Shown here: one piece after another, positions 54,163 through 63,053 of the stretch
How the letters are laid out: every line of letters begins with the position of its first letter
Position numbering within the stretch: position 1 is the first letter of the stretch
Source: Acerihabitans sp047324305
GTDB taxonomy: Bacteria > Pseudomonadota > Gammaproteobacteria > Enterobacterales > Enterobacteriaceae
Length of the DNA stretch: 64,000 nucleotides
Reading direction: 5' to 3'
Assembly (NCBI RefSeq): GCF_047324305.1
Contig: NZ_CP178740.1
Location: forward strand, 806,001 to 870,000
Made by a program: the position numbers and the translations under genes
The notes under the pieces: generated by a model
Databases searched by the model: none
What the model saw: the letters and a program-made list of their open reading frames with translations, nothing else
Told to the model about the DNA's origin: nothing

Positions 54163-55599
54163 TTATTTATCTTCGTCATCGAGCGTTAACGCCAGGGTGC
54201 GGGTAGCGCTTAAGCGGGCGAACCAGGCGGCGGATTTTTTCGGCTGCCGGCGCAACTGTTGCTGCAGGTCGATTTCAATCAGACCATAGCGGTTTTTAAA
54301 CGCGTTCATCGGCGAAACATTATCGGTAAACGCCCAGAGCATATAACCCAGGCAGCGCGCGCCCTCCTCCCGGGCTTTTAACGCCCAGTACAGATGTTCG
54401 GCGATAAAGTCGATGCGGTAATCATCCTGGATCACGCCGGCGGGGTCTTTAAAGCGTTCCTCATGTTCAACGCCCATGCCGTTTTCGGCGATAAACCAGG
54501 GCATATCCGGATAATCGCGGTTCATCCGCTGCGCCATGTCATAGACAATCCGGGGATGGATTTCCCAGCCGCGCGAGGGATTCATCCGCCGTCCCGGCAG
54601 CTCGAACGGCTCATAATAATATGCCGGATGGAACGGGGTATTGTCATTCCACTGGCGGCTGGGGGCCTTGACCCGATGGGGATAATAAAGATTAATCCCC
54701 ACCTCATGCACCGGATAACGGCGGATAATATCCAGTTCCTGCGCGTCGTACTGCCACTCGACCCCATGGCGGCGCAGCAGTTCCATTAACTCCGGTGGAT
54801 AGACGCCCAGCAGCAGCGGATCGAGGAATACCCGGTTATAAAACAGATCGTAGAGATGCGCCGCCCGCTGGTCATGGGGAGCGCTGGAACGGGCATAGGT
54901 CACCTCCGGATTAAGGATAACCCCGAGCGATCCGCCGCCGCGCCGGTAGCCTTGTTCTTCAAACAACTGTACCAGCCGGGCGGTGGCGATGATTTTATGA
55001 TGGTTCCACTGCATCCATTTATGGGTATTCTGTTCATAGGGATAACGCAGGGCATCCAGGTAAACCCGGGTCTGCACCACGATCGGCTCGTTAAAGGAAA
55101 ACCAGCGCTTCACCTTGCCGGCATAACGCGCGAACACTTTTTCCGCGTAACGGACAAACAGTTCCACCACCCGCTTCGACTGCCAGCCGCCATGGCGTTC
55201 CAGCAGGCAGGCAGGCAGCTCGTAATGCTCCAGGCAGATCATCGGCTCAATACCCTGCCTGATCATCTCATCAAGAAAATTATCGATATAGGCCGCATAG
55301 TCTTCATCGACAATCACCTGCTCGTGATCCACCAGGAAACGCGACCAGTTGATCGAGGTGCGGTAATGCGTCAGCCCGGCCTGCTTCATCAGCGCCACGT
55401 CTTCGGCGTAGCGATGGATAAAATCGGTGGCCACCGCCGGGCCATAGCCGTTATGCCAGACGTGGCGGTCCTGCTGGTACCACAGGTCGAGATAAGAATC
55501 CTGGCCCGGCTTCTTGCCGCTCCAGCCCTCGGTTTGCCAGGCGGACGCCGCGGCGCCCAGGATAAAATCCGCCGGGATGGCGATGCTAACCTTGCTCAT
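54163..55599 (-). CDS. Family 1 6-phospho-beta-glycosidase
   Basis: A 478-residue (beta/alpha)8 glycoside hydrolase of family 1. The acid/base glutamate is Glu171 in FSFNEPI and the nucleophile Glu372 in FIAENGMG. Near the end, WAFTDNVSPMNAFKNRYG resembles the phosphate-binding S...K..Y loop of 6-phospho-beta-glucosidases and -galactosidases, but its lysine is one place earlier than in LacG. Location between the IIC and IIB genes shows it hydrolyses the phosphorylated disaccharide or glucoside brought in by this PTS. The ATG at 55599 has GAGGAC before it; an earlier ATG at 55611 overlaps the IIC end. Substrate remains open. Confidence 0.9.
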   Translation of the reverse strand: MSKVSIAIPADFILGAAASAWQTEGWSGKKPGQDSYLDLWYQQDRHVWHNGYGPAVATDFIHRYAEDVALMKQAGLTHYRTSINWSRFLVDHEQVIVDEDYAAYIDNFLDEMIRQGIEPMICLEHYELPACLLERHGGWQSKRVVELFVRYAEKVFARYAGKVKRWFSFNEPIVVQTRVYLDALRYPYEQNTHKWMQWNHHKIIATARLVQLFEEQGYRRGGGSLGVILNPEVTYARSSAPHDQRAAHLYDLFYNRVFLDPLLLGVYPPELMELLRRHGVEWQYDAQELDIIRRYPVHEVGINLYYPHRVKAPSRQWNDNTPFHPAYYYEPFELPGRRMNPSRGWEIHPRIVYDMAQRMNRDYPDMPWFIAENGMGVEHEERFKDPAGVIQDDYRIDFIAEHLYWALKAREEGARCLGYMLWAFTDNVSPMNAFKNRYGLIEIDLQQQLRRQPKKSAAWFARLSATRTLALTLDDEDK

Positions 55600-55607
55600 G
55601 TCCGTCC

Positions 55608-56960
55608 TCACGATGACTTAAGGGTTTGCGCGCGGGATGCTTCGCTCATTTCCGCCGCCAGCTGCGCCTGGTCCGCGCGGCGCGACGCCACCTGGACAAA
55701 AGGCAGATAGATCAGGAACGACACCACGATGCAGCACAACTGCGTAATCACCGCGCCCATCGATCCGGCGGTGGACAGCCAGGCGTTAATCAGCGGCGGC
55801 GTGGTCCAGGGCACCATCACCACCGCCTTGTCGGCAAAACCCAGGCTGGTGGCGAAATAGCCGATGGTGCCGGTGACCAGCGGCGTAATAATAAAAGGAA
55901 TGGCCAGGATCGGATTAAGCATGATCGGCATGCCGAAGATCACCGGTTCATTAATATTAAACACCGAGGGACCAAGGGATAATTTAGCGATTTCTTTCAT
56001 CTCCTTGCGCTTGGATGTAAACAATACCGCCATTAATAATCCGATGGTCAGGCCGGAACCGCCGATGCTCATATACACATCCCAAAACGGCATGGTAATG
56101 ATATTGGGAATATCCTTGCCCTGTTCAAACGCGGTCATATTGACGGTAATGGCGCCGAGCAATAAAGGTTCGCGAATCGGCTTAATCATTTGGTTGCCGT
56201 GAATGCCGATGACCCAGAACATCTGGGCGACGAACATCAGCACCAGGATGCCCGGCAGGCTTTGCACCACCGATTCCAGCGGCTGCTGTACCACCTTATA
56301 TACCGCATCGTACAGATACATGCCGGTCACGCGCTGGAAGACGAACCCAAAGGTCGCCAGCAGCAGCACGGTAATAATGGCCGGGATCAGGGCGGTAAAA
56401 GACGCGGACACATTGGGCGGCACGGTATCCGGCATCTTGATGCGGAATTTATCCACCTTTTCCAGGCGCGAATAAACCTCCACCGATAAAATCGCCATAA
56501 ACATGCCGAGGAACAGGCTCTTGGTATCCGAGAACTGCCGCGCAAGCACGTCCTTGACCACCATCATCTGGTCGCCGACCATTAACTGCAGCGTGGTCGG
56601 CGTGACGGCGATAAAACAAATTACCGCCAGCAGCCCGGGAAATAAGGTGCGGGACCCATTAAGCCGGCCCAGCTCGATACCGATTAGGAATACCGCGCCG
56701 ATGGTTAAAAAATTCAGGGTGGCGTAGTTAATACTGCTCATAATAGGCTTGAGCGTCGCCAGCGGCGCGAAGAAACTAAAACTGGCGAGGCCGTTAACCG
56801 GATCGAGCACCATATTGGAGATCAACACCGAAAACGCGCCGACAATGATGACCGGCATTAAGGTAATAAACGCCGCCTTGATCGCCATAATATAGCGAAA
56901 GCTATTAAATTTAGTGGCAAACGATCCCAGAGAATCGATCATACGATCCTTAAATGACAT
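55608..56960 (-). CDS. PTS system IIC component, lactose/cellobiose family
   Basis: A 450-residue membrane permease with about ten helices that carries the sugar across the inner membrane during phosphorylation. Family landmarks are the GIHGNQMIKPI segment near 250 and the sugar-binding NEPVIFGMPIMLNPILAIPFI motif (here split: FNINEPVIFGMPIM, then LNPILAIPFI). Segment IPIPAIIT-like PAIITVLLLATFGFVF is also present. It is the first gene of the minus-strand transcript IIC-glycosidase-IIB-regulator-GNAT, 195 bp from the divergent IIA gene, and the operators lie in that gap. Confidence 0.93.
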   Translation of the reverse strand: MSFKDRMIDSLGSFATKFNSFRYIMAIKAAFITLMPVIIVGAFSVLISNMVLDPVNGLASFSFFAPLATLKPIMSSINYATLNFLTIGAVFLIGIELGRLNGSRTLFPGLLAVICFIAVTPTTLQLMVGDQMMVVKDVLARQFSDTKSLFLGMFMAILSVEVYSRLEKVDKFRIKMPDTVPPNVSASFTALIPAIITVLLLATFGFVFQRVTGMYLYDAVYKVVQQPLESVVQSLPGILVLMFVAQMFWVIGIHGNQMIKPIREPLLLGAITVNMTAFEQGKDIPNIITMPFWDVYMSIGGSGLTIGLLMAVLFTSKRKEMKEIAKLSLGPSVFNINEPVIFGMPIMLNPILAIPFIITPLVTGTIGYFATSLGFADKAVVMVPWTTPPLINAWLSTAGSMGAVITQLCCIVVSFLIYLPFVQVASRRADQAQLAAEMSEASRAQTLKSS

Positions 56961-57036
56961 GACACCACCTCATCATCAGTGAGTTAAGCCTATTGATATG
57001 CACGTTTGCCGGTAGCCGGCAGGTTTTATTGTGGGT

Positions 57037-57143
57037 TTGGCATACCAAAAACTAGCGTAACTGAATTTATTTTCTGTGATCATGCTCTCACAAGCCAACA
57101 TTGGAATTCCAATATGATGAAATTACCAAATTTGGTATACCAA
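57037..57143. promoter_or_regulatory. Three palindromic operators between PTS IIC and IIA
   Basis: TTGGCATACCAA (57037-57048), TTGGAATTCCAA (57101-57112) and TTGGTATACCAA (57132-57143) lie within 107 bp of the divergent promoters; the second and third are perfect palindromes and the first has one mismatch. TACCAAATTTGGTA (57124-57137) overlaps the third. TTGGTATACCAA is the core of UxuR/ExuR-type sites. They are probably bound by the UxuR-like regulator at 52980-53735, which would control both directions. Confidence 0.78.
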
Positions 57144-57155
57144 TAGAGGTGGCGA

Positions 57156-57479
57156 ATGGAAGATTTTGAACAAACCGTGATGGAATTGCTGATTAACGCC
57201 GGCGAAGCCCGTTCCGAGAGCATGAGCGCCATCCAGTCGGCGCGGGAACGCAACTGGGACGAGGCGCGGGAGAGGATGGACGCGGCGCGCCAGGCCTCGC
57301 GCCGCGCCCACGCCATCCAGACGCGGCTTATCGGGCTGGATGAGGGAACGGGCAAGGTGCCGGTCAATTTAATCATGGTCCACGCGCAGGATCATTTGAT
57401 GACCGCCATGCTGTGCCAGGATCTGGCGCAGGAATTTATCCTGCTGCGCCGCGAGCTGGCGGACCTGGCCGCGCGCTGA
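57156..57479 (+). CDS. PTS system IIA component, lactose/cellobiose family
   Basis: A 107-residue helical protein of the IIA-Lac family. The phosphorylated histidine should be His76 in LIMVHAQDHLMTAM (73-86), with Asp79 in the place of the metal-binding aspartate of the trimer core and His80 next to it. It passes phosphate from HPr to the IIB cysteine. The gene is divergent from IIC over the operator region and has AGAGGT before the ATG. Separation of IIA from IIB/IIC is unusual, since these components are usually in one operon. Confidence 0.9.
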   Translation: MEDFEQTVMELLINAGEARSESMSAIQSARERNWDEARERMDAARQASRRAHAIQTRLIGLDEGTGKVPVNLIMVHAQDHLMTAMLCQDLAQEFILLRRELADLAAR

Positions 57480-57617
57480 TCCGCACGGGCCTTAAGCCGC
57501 GCCGGCGGCGAATGGCCGGCGCGGCCTGAAGCCCGCGGCCATGTCGGTGCAGAACGGTGTTTTAATTTTTAACACTCTTTTAGCGGCCAACCGTTGGCTT
57601 CGCCGCGGGGGGAGGAT

Positions 57618-57644
57618 ATGATGCGAATCACCACTTTCTTTTAA
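57618..57644 (+). CDS. Possible 8-codon leader peptide upstream of the FNT channel
   Basis: A strong ribosome site, GGGGGGAGGAT, lies before ATG ATG CGA ATC ACC ACT TTC TTT TAA (MMRITTFF). The FNT gene starts 14 bp after this stop and itself has no good ribosome site (AACATATAAACTACC before its ATG). The small frame may couple translation or act as a regulatory leader. It is a prediction from pattern only. Confidence 0.35.
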   Translation: MMRITTFF

Positions 57645-57657
57645 CATATAAACTACC

Positions 57658-58476
57658 ATGTCGTTTCATTCTCCTAAAGAAGTCGCAGCAATCGCTGTGC
57701 AAACGGGCGCCACCAAAAGCCGCGCGCCGCTCCCCTATTTACTGGTGCTCGGCTGTCTGGCCGGTGCGTATATCGCGATAGGTTTTATGCTGGATATCCA
57801 TGTGACCGCCAGCCTGCCCGCCGACTGGGGGTCGTTCGGCGTCTTTTTAGGGGCGGCGGTGTTCCCGGTGGGGCTGGTGCTGACGCTTATCGCCGGAGGA
57901 GAACTCCTGACCGGCAATATGATGACGCTGCCTATTGCCTGGCTGGCGCGGCAAATCTCTTTTATGTCGCTGATACGCAACTGGTTCTGGATTACCGTCG
58001 CCAACTTTGCCGGCAGCATTTTGATTGCGTGGTTTTTCGGCCACGTGCTCGGCCTGACCGAAGGCGCGTTCCTGGCCAAAACCGCGGCCACCGCCCAGGC
58101 AAAGATTTCCGCCGATTTCCTGCACGCCTTTATTTCCGGCATCGGCTGCAACTGGCTGGTGAGCCTGGCGGTATGGCTGGCATACAGCGGCAAGGATGTG
58201 GCCAGTAAGATCCTGGGTATCTGGTTCCCGATCATGGCGTTTGTCGATCTCGGCTTCCAGCACGTGGTGGCCAATATGTTCGTGATTCCGGCGGCGATTT
58301 TTGCCGGGCAGGCGACCTGGGCGCAGTACTGGGGCAACTTCCCCGGCGTGTTCCTGGGCAACGCCGCCGGCGGCGCCATCTTTGTCGCGCTGGTCTATTA
58401 TATTGCCTATCGCCCCATGGCGTCCGACACCGCGGCCGCGGCGCCGTTGCCGGCGGCCGGGCGCAGCAAAGCCTGA
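57658..58476 (+). CDS. Formate/nitrite transporter family channel
   Basis: A 272-residue FNT-family membrane protein with six helices, a pentameric anion channel type. Recognisable are AGAYIAIGFMLDIHV, FPVGLVLTLIAGGELLTGNM (the central pore with the T/G-rich loop) and ADFLHAFISGIGCNWLVSLA, followed by LGFQHVVANMFVIPAAIFAGQ, where the FNT His lies. Substrate is probably formate, nitrite or a related small anion; no pyruvate-formate lyase or nitrite reductase gene is nearby. It is downstream of the divergent PTS IIA gene and converges with lysA. Confidence 0.88.
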   Translation: MSFHSPKEVAAIAVQTGATKSRAPLPYLLVLGCLAGAYIAIGFMLDIHVTASLPADWGSFGVFLGAAVFPVGLVLTLIAGGELLTGNMMTLPIAWLARQISFMSLIRNWFWITVANFAGSILIAWFFGHVLGLTEGAFLAKTAATAQAKISADFLHAFISGIGCNWLVSLAVWLAYSGKDVASKILGIWFPIMAFVDLGFQHVVANMFVIPAAIFAGQATWAQYWGNFPGVFLGNAAGGAIFVALVYYIAYRPMASDTAAAAPLPAAGRSKA

Positions 58477-58523
58477 GTTCCCGGGTACCGCCGCGCCGCC
58501 GGCGAAGACCCCGCCGTTTTGGG

Positions 58524-59786
58524 TTACAAGCGTTCCAGCGCCAGCAGCTCATCCAGCGTCTGGCGGCGGCGGATCAGGCGCGGGCAGCCCTGCGTGAACA
58601 AGACTTCGGGCAGCAGCGGGCGGGTATTGTAATTGGATGACATTGAGGCGCCGTAGGCGCCGGTATCATGGAACACCAGGTAATCGCCCACCCGGGCGGC
58701 GGGCAATGGCCGCGGCTCGATGCCGCCGCCGGCCAACTGGGTAAACACATCCCCCGATTCGCACAGCGGGCCGCCCACCACCGTCGCTATTTCCGCCCGG
58801 CCGTCCGGCTCGCCGCCGTCGGCCGGGATCAGCGAAATATGGTGATAGCTGCCGTACATCGCCGGGCGCATCAGATCGTTGAAACCGGCGTCCACCAGCA
58901 CGAAATGGCGACTGCCCATCTCCTTGACCGCCTGCACCTGCGCCACCAGCGCGCCGGATTCCGCCACCAGGAAACGCCCCGGCTCGATTTCCAGCGTCAC
59001 CGGATGGCCCAGATGGCCGCTGATTTCACGGCGCGCGGCATCCCACAGGCCGAAGTAATGCCCGGTGTTGATCGCCTCCTCGCCAAACCGGTACGGCACC
59101 GACAGCCCGCCGCCGGCGGAAATGGCGTGGACATCCTGGCCGGAGGCGATAACTTCCCGCACCATCGCCGCGCAGACCTGGCGCAAATGGTCATAATCCA
59201 CGCCGGATCCGATATGCATATGCAGGCCGACGAGCTTTAAGCCGTAGCGCCGGATTTGCGCGATGGCCAGCGGCAGGTCGGCATACCAGATCCCGTGCTT
59301 GCTGTTTTCGCCGCCGGTATTGGTTTTCTGGCTATGGCCGTGGCCGAAGCCGGGGTTAATGCGCAGCCATACCGCATGCCCGGGCGAATGCCGCCCCAGT
59401 TGTTCCAGCATATCCACCGAACCGGCGTTGACCGGGATGGCGAGCTCCACCACCCGCTGCAGGGTCGGGCGGTCAAAGACATCGGCGGTGAACACCATAT
59501 CAGCCGGCTGTTGTCCCGGGCGGTAGCCCGCCGCCAGCGCCCGCTCGATTTCACCCAGGGACACGGCATCGACCTTTACCCCCTGCTCGCGCATCAGGCT
59601 CAGGATATGGATGTTGGAGCAGGCCTTCTGGGCAAAACGAATCACGTCGAACTGCCGCAGCTGGCGGATGCGCTCGTTAATCACTTCGGCTTCATAGGCC
59701 CACACCGGGCCGCCGTATTGCCGGGCCAGTTGCCGCAAATTGACCGCGTTAAGCGCGCTTTGGGTGTGAAAAAGGTTATGTGGCAT
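58524..59786 (-). CDS. lysA: Diaminopimelate decarboxylase
   Basis: A 420-residue PLP enzyme that converts meso-diaminopimelate to L-lysine, the last step of lysine biosynthesis. The PLP lysine is Lys54 in FAQKACSNIH, the same number as in E. coli. Further features are HMHIGSGVDYDHL, the SAGGGLSVPYRFGE glycine loop and a C-terminal GGPLCESGDVF containing the cysteine of the partner subunit's active site. It is divergent from its activator gene lysR with 122 bp between them. In E. coli galR follows convergently; here the PTS island lies between. Confidence 0.97.
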   Translation of the reverse strand: MPHNLFHTQSALNAVNLRQLARQYGGPVWAYEAEVINERIRQLRQFDVIRFAQKACSNIHILSLMREQGVKVDAVSLGEIERALAAGYRPGQQPADMVFTADVFDRPTLQRVVELAIPVNAGSVDMLEQLGRHSPGHAVWLRINPGFGHGHSQKTNTGGENSKHGIWYADLPLAIAQIRRYGLKLVGLHMHIGSGVDYDHLRQVCAAMVREVIASGQDVHAISAGGGLSVPYRFGEEAINTGHYFGLWDAARREISGHLGHPVTLEIEPGRFLVAESGALVAQVQAVKEMGSRHFVLVDAGFNDLMRPAMYGSYHHISLIPADGGEPDGRAEIATVVGGPLCESGDVFTQLAGGGIEPRPLPAARVGDYLVFHDTGAYGASMSSNYNTRPLLPEVLFTQGCPRLIRRRQTLDELLALERL

Positions 59787-59908
59787 GGGGTTCCCGTCGG
59801 TGTTACCGCTTTGAGCCTATTTTTATCTATTACTGGCTATCGATAAAATATCTATTTTAGCGTCAGCTATTCACCTATGATATGGGTTTAGGGGCCGGGA
59901 GCGGTATT

Positions 59909-60835
59909 ATGGCGGCAATTTCGTTGCGACATATCGATATCTTTCACGCGGTGATGACCACCGGCAATCTTACCGAGGCGGCGGCGCTGCTCCATACCTC
60001 GCAACCCACGGTCAGCCGGGAGCTGGCGCGCTTCGAGCATTTGCTGCGCATGACGCTGTTCGAGCGGATTAAAGGCCGGCTGAAACCCACCGGCGAAGGG
60101 TTGCGCCTATTTGAAGAGGTGCAGCGCTCCTATTACGGGCTGGATCGTATTGTCAGCGCCGCGCAGGCCATTCGCGAGTTCCGCCAGGCGCAGCTGTCGG
60201 TGGCCTGCCTGCCGGTGTTTTCCCAATCGCTGCTGCCGCTGGTATGCCGGGATTTTTTCGACCGTCATCCGGCGGTCAGCCTGAGCGTGGTGCCGCAGGA
60301 GTCGCCGCTGCTGGAGGAATGGCTCTCCGCCCAGCGCCACGATATCGGCCTGACGGAAAATACCTTTACCCCCGCGGGCACCGGGCGCGAGACCCTGATG
60401 ACCCTTAACGAGGTGTGCGTGCTGCCCGCCGGACACCCGTTGACCCGGCGGGAGCGCCTGACCCCGCAGGATTTTCACCGTCTGCCGTATATCAGCCTGT
60501 CGGCCACCGACAGCTACCGCCAGCTGCTGGATCGGCTGTTCAGCCAGGAAGGCGTGGAGCGCGGCATGGTGGTGGAGACCCATAGCGCCGCGTCGGTGTG
60601 CGCGATGGTACGCGCCGGGGTCGGCATTTCCATTGTCAATCCGCTGACCGCGCTGGATTACGCCGTCGGCGGCGTGGTATTACGCCCCTTCAGTCATCAG
60701 GTGCCGTTCACGGTCAGCCTGATCCGGCCGCTGCACCGTCCGGCATCGGCCCTGGTCAGCCATTTTATCGATTACCTGCATACGTTTGCCGCCGCCGTTC
60801 CCGCCCGGCTGGACGCCGCGCTGGCACAGTCGTAA
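59909..60835 (+). CDS. lysR: Transcriptional activator LysR of lysA
   Basis: A 308-residue regulator, the founding member of the LysR family, which activates lysA when diaminopimelate is present and lysine is low. The helix-turn-helix is LTEAAALLHTSQPTVSRELA (about 20-39). The effector domain has LSVACLPVFSQSLLPLV, VPQESPLLEEWLSAQRHDIG and VETHSAASVCAMVRAGVGIS, matching E. coli LysR very closely. The ATG at 59909 (MAAISLRHIDIFHAV) is the conserved start; an ATG at 59882 is rejected. It is divergent from lysA, and the shared gap holds the binding sites. Confidence 0.96.
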   Translation: MAAISLRHIDIFHAVMTTGNLTEAAALLHTSQPTVSRELARFEHLLRMTLFERIKGRLKPTGEGLRLFEEVQRSYYGLDRIVSAAQAIREFRQAQLSVACLPVFSQSLLPLVCRDFFDRHPAVSLSVVPQESPLLEEWLSAQRHDIGLTENTFTPAGTGRETLMTLNEVCVLPAGHPLTRRERLTPQDFHRLPYISLSATDSYRQLLDRLFSQEGVERGMVVETHSAASVCAMVRAGVGISIVNPLTALDYAVGGVVLRPFSHQVPFTVSLIRPLHRPASALVSHFIDYLHTFAAAVPARLDAALAQS

Positions 60836-60878
60836 CCCGGTCCCCGTTCATTCGCCGGGGGGGCCGCCGCCGGCCACG

Positions 60879-62036
60879 TTATGCGGCCACCGGCCGGCCG
60901 GGAGAACGAGCGAAGGTCAGCAGGCACACCAGCAGCCCGCACAGCGCCATCGCCGCCGCGGCCAGCGGCACCGCGGTCAGTCCCAGGCCGGTGGCGATCA
61001 CCTTGCCGCCGGCCCAGGCGCCAAACGCATTGCCGATATTGAACGCGGAGATATTCAGCGTCGATACCAGGTTGGGCGCGTCGTCGCCGTGCGCCACCAC
61101 GTTAATCTGCAGCGCCGGGATGGTGCTGAAGGTGGCCAGCGCCCAAAAGAACAGGGTGATTTCCGCCGGCAGCAGCGCGCGGCTGGTCCAGTAAAACATC
61201 ACCGAGAACACCGCGATCAGGGCAAAACTCAGTATCAGGCTGAAGGAGACCCGCCAGTCGGCCAGACGGCCGCCAATCAGGTTGCCCAGCGTTAAACCCG
61301 CGCCGATTAAAAACAGCGTCCAGCTGACCCCCCGATCGCTGACCCCGGTCACCTGCAACAACAGCGGCGCAATATAGCTGAACAGCGTAAACATGGCGGC
61401 GGCGAAACACACCGTCATCAGCAGCGACAGTAGCAGGCGGCCATTGCGCAGCGCGGCGAATTCCCGGGCCAGGTCGGCGGGCGCCGCATCGCGCTGCGGC
61501 GGCAGACTGGCCAGCAGGGCGACAAATCCCACGATGCCCAGGAGCGAGACGCCCCAGAACGTCGCGCGCCAGCCGTACAGCTGCCCAAGCCAGGTGCCGG
61601 CGGGCACCCCCAGCACATTGGCAAGGGTCAAACCGGTAAACATCAGCGCCACCGCCGACGCCCGCCGGTGCGGCGGCACCAGCCCGGCGGCCACCACCGC
61701 GCCGATGCCAAAAAAGGCGCCGTGGCTCAGCGCCGTGATCACCCTGGCCAGCATCAGCAGACCGTAATCGTAGGACCAGGCGCACAGGGCATTGCCGATA
61801 ATAAATATCACCATCAGCAGCGCCAGGCAGGTTTTGCGCGGCAGCCGGGCGGTCAGCATCGCCATGATGGGCGCACCCGCCGCCACGCCGATGGCGTAAC
61901 CGCTGATAAGCCAGCCGGCGTCCGGCAGCGATACCGCCAGGCTTTCCGCCACTTGCGGCAACAGGCCCATAATGACGAATTCAGTCGTCCCGATGGCGAA
62001 CGCGCTCAGCGCCAGGGCCAGAAGAGCAACAGGCAT
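60879..62036 (-). CDS. Major facilitator transporter, YdhP/AraJ-like
   Basis: A 385-residue twelve-helix drug/sugar antiporter-type MFS protein. The N-terminus IGTTEFVIMGLLPQVAESLA and SAYAIGV-like SGYAIGVAAGAPIMAML are close to YdhP. Motif-like GNLIGGRLADWR and NISAFNIGNAFGAWAGG occur in the second half. The substrate is unknown; relatives export arabinose, purine analogues or drugs. It converges with lysR over about 43 bp. In E. coli this position is taken by ygeA-araE, so gene order diverges from here on. Confidence 0.85.
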   Translation of the reverse strand: MPVALLALALSAFAIGTTEFVIMGLLPQVAESLAVSLPDAGWLISGYAIGVAAGAPIMAMLTARLPRKTCLALLMVIFIIGNALCAWSYDYGLLMLARVITALSHGAFFGIGAVVAAGLVPPHRRASAVALMFTGLTLANVLGVPAGTWLGQLYGWRATFWGVSLLGIVGFVALLASLPPQRDAAPADLAREFAALRNGRLLLSLLMTVCFAAAMFTLFSYIAPLLLQVTGVSDRGVSWTLFLIGAGLTLGNLIGGRLADWRVSFSLILSFALIAVFSVMFYWTSRALLPAEITLFFWALATFSTIPALQINVVAHGDDAPNLVSTLNISAFNIGNAFGAWAGGKVIATGLGLTAVPLAAAAMALCGLLVCLLTFARSPGRPVAA

Positions 62037-62215
62037 AACAGACTCCTATACATCATCCCGCCCGCGGGCCGGAAAGGTTATGTAGCGATAATGAGGACGG
62101 TACGGTAGGGAAAAGAGGGGGGCGGCCAAGGGAGCCGCAATGCGATTGCCGGGCTAATCGTTATAATATTGTTAAAATAACACGCGCCGCGGCCGGCGCC
62201 AATACCGCTGCGTGC

Positions 62216-62938
62216 TCAGTAGAGCGAGACCCGCTGAAAATCGCCGTCCGCCCGCACGTTCATGCCGAACCCGCAGTCGCCCGAGACGGTTTCCAGGTGC
62301 GCCGCATTAGCCGTAAAGGTCATGTTGACCTGACAGGACGACCCGTCCGCCTGCGCGTCCTGGCGATAAACGCCATGGCCGCCGTCAAGTGATTGCACCA
62401 CCGAAAACTCGCCCATATTCGGGCCGTAGTACATCCCCATCACCGGCATATAAAAGCCGTTAAAGCTGATTTTCCACGCCTCGCCCTCGGGCTGTACCGA
62501 AACGGTGCTCCATACCCCTTTACCGGCGTAACGCCAGTAGGTGCCCATCGGGGTGGCGGCCAGTGCCGGGCGCAGGCGGTCAAGCACCGGCTGGATCAGC
62601 GCCAGGTTGGTGCGGGTTTTGTCGTCATCCGGCGCCAGGGAAAGCCAGGCCGCGGCCTTTAACGGCTCGCCGGCGTGGATCAGCGCCAGCGCCACGTTGT
62701 TATAGGCGGTCGCGATGGCCGCGGCGGGCAAACGGCAAAATTCACTCCAGGCGGCCTGGGCGGTAAACTCATCCACCGCGCGCGCCATATGGCCCTGCTG
62801 ATAAGCCGTATTGCCCGCCTGGGCATAGTCGTCAAGGCGCGCGCAATCGGTTTTGATCTGTTCGTCTTTTGGCGTCGCATAGCTCAACGCGCTATACAAT
62901 CCCAGGGCGAACGCCCCGGTTTTCAGTATCCTGTCCAT
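62216..62938 (-). CDS. Unrecognised secreted protein, 240 residues
   Basis: A 240-residue protein with a likely signal peptide: MDRILKTGAFALGLYSALSYA, probably cleaved after A21. Residues about 25-130 are helical and TPR-like (AGNTAYQQGHMARAVDEF and AYNNVALALIHAGEPLKAAA), suggesting a small protein-binding solenoid. The C-terminal half (about 145-240) is beta-rich, with GKGVWSTVSVQPEGEAWKIS and two cysteines (SSCQVN and GDCGFG) that could form a disulphide. The frame is open upstream to 63082, but that part is basic and overlaps the next gene, so the ATG at 62938 is preferred. I do not recognise the family; envelope or periplasmic location is inferred. Confidence 0.6.
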   Translation of the reverse strand: MDRILKTGAFALGLYSALSYATPKDEQIKTDCARLDDYAQAGNTAYQQGHMARAVDEFTAQAAWSEFCRLPAAAIATAYNNVALALIHAGEPLKAAAWLSLAPDDDKTRTNLALIQPVLDRLRPALAATPMGTYWRYAGKGVWSTVSVQPEGEAWKISFNGFYMPVMGMYYGPNMGEFSVVQSLDGGHGVYRQDAQADGSSCQVNMTFTANAAHLETVSGDCGFGMNVRADGDFQRVSLY

Positions 62939-63053
62939 CCCCTGCCCATATCGCTGCCGCCCCGTATCTCCCGCGATAATGAAGCGCCGGCGGCGATAAG
63001 TAAAGATGAAGCCGGCAAGGTGAATCCCGCCGGGCGAAAAAAACGGCCGCCGG

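Noticed and set aside
59787..59908. Lysine riboswitch before lysA
   Set aside because: The 122-bp divergent gap is too short and lacks the conserved lysine-riboswitch core; control is by LysR.
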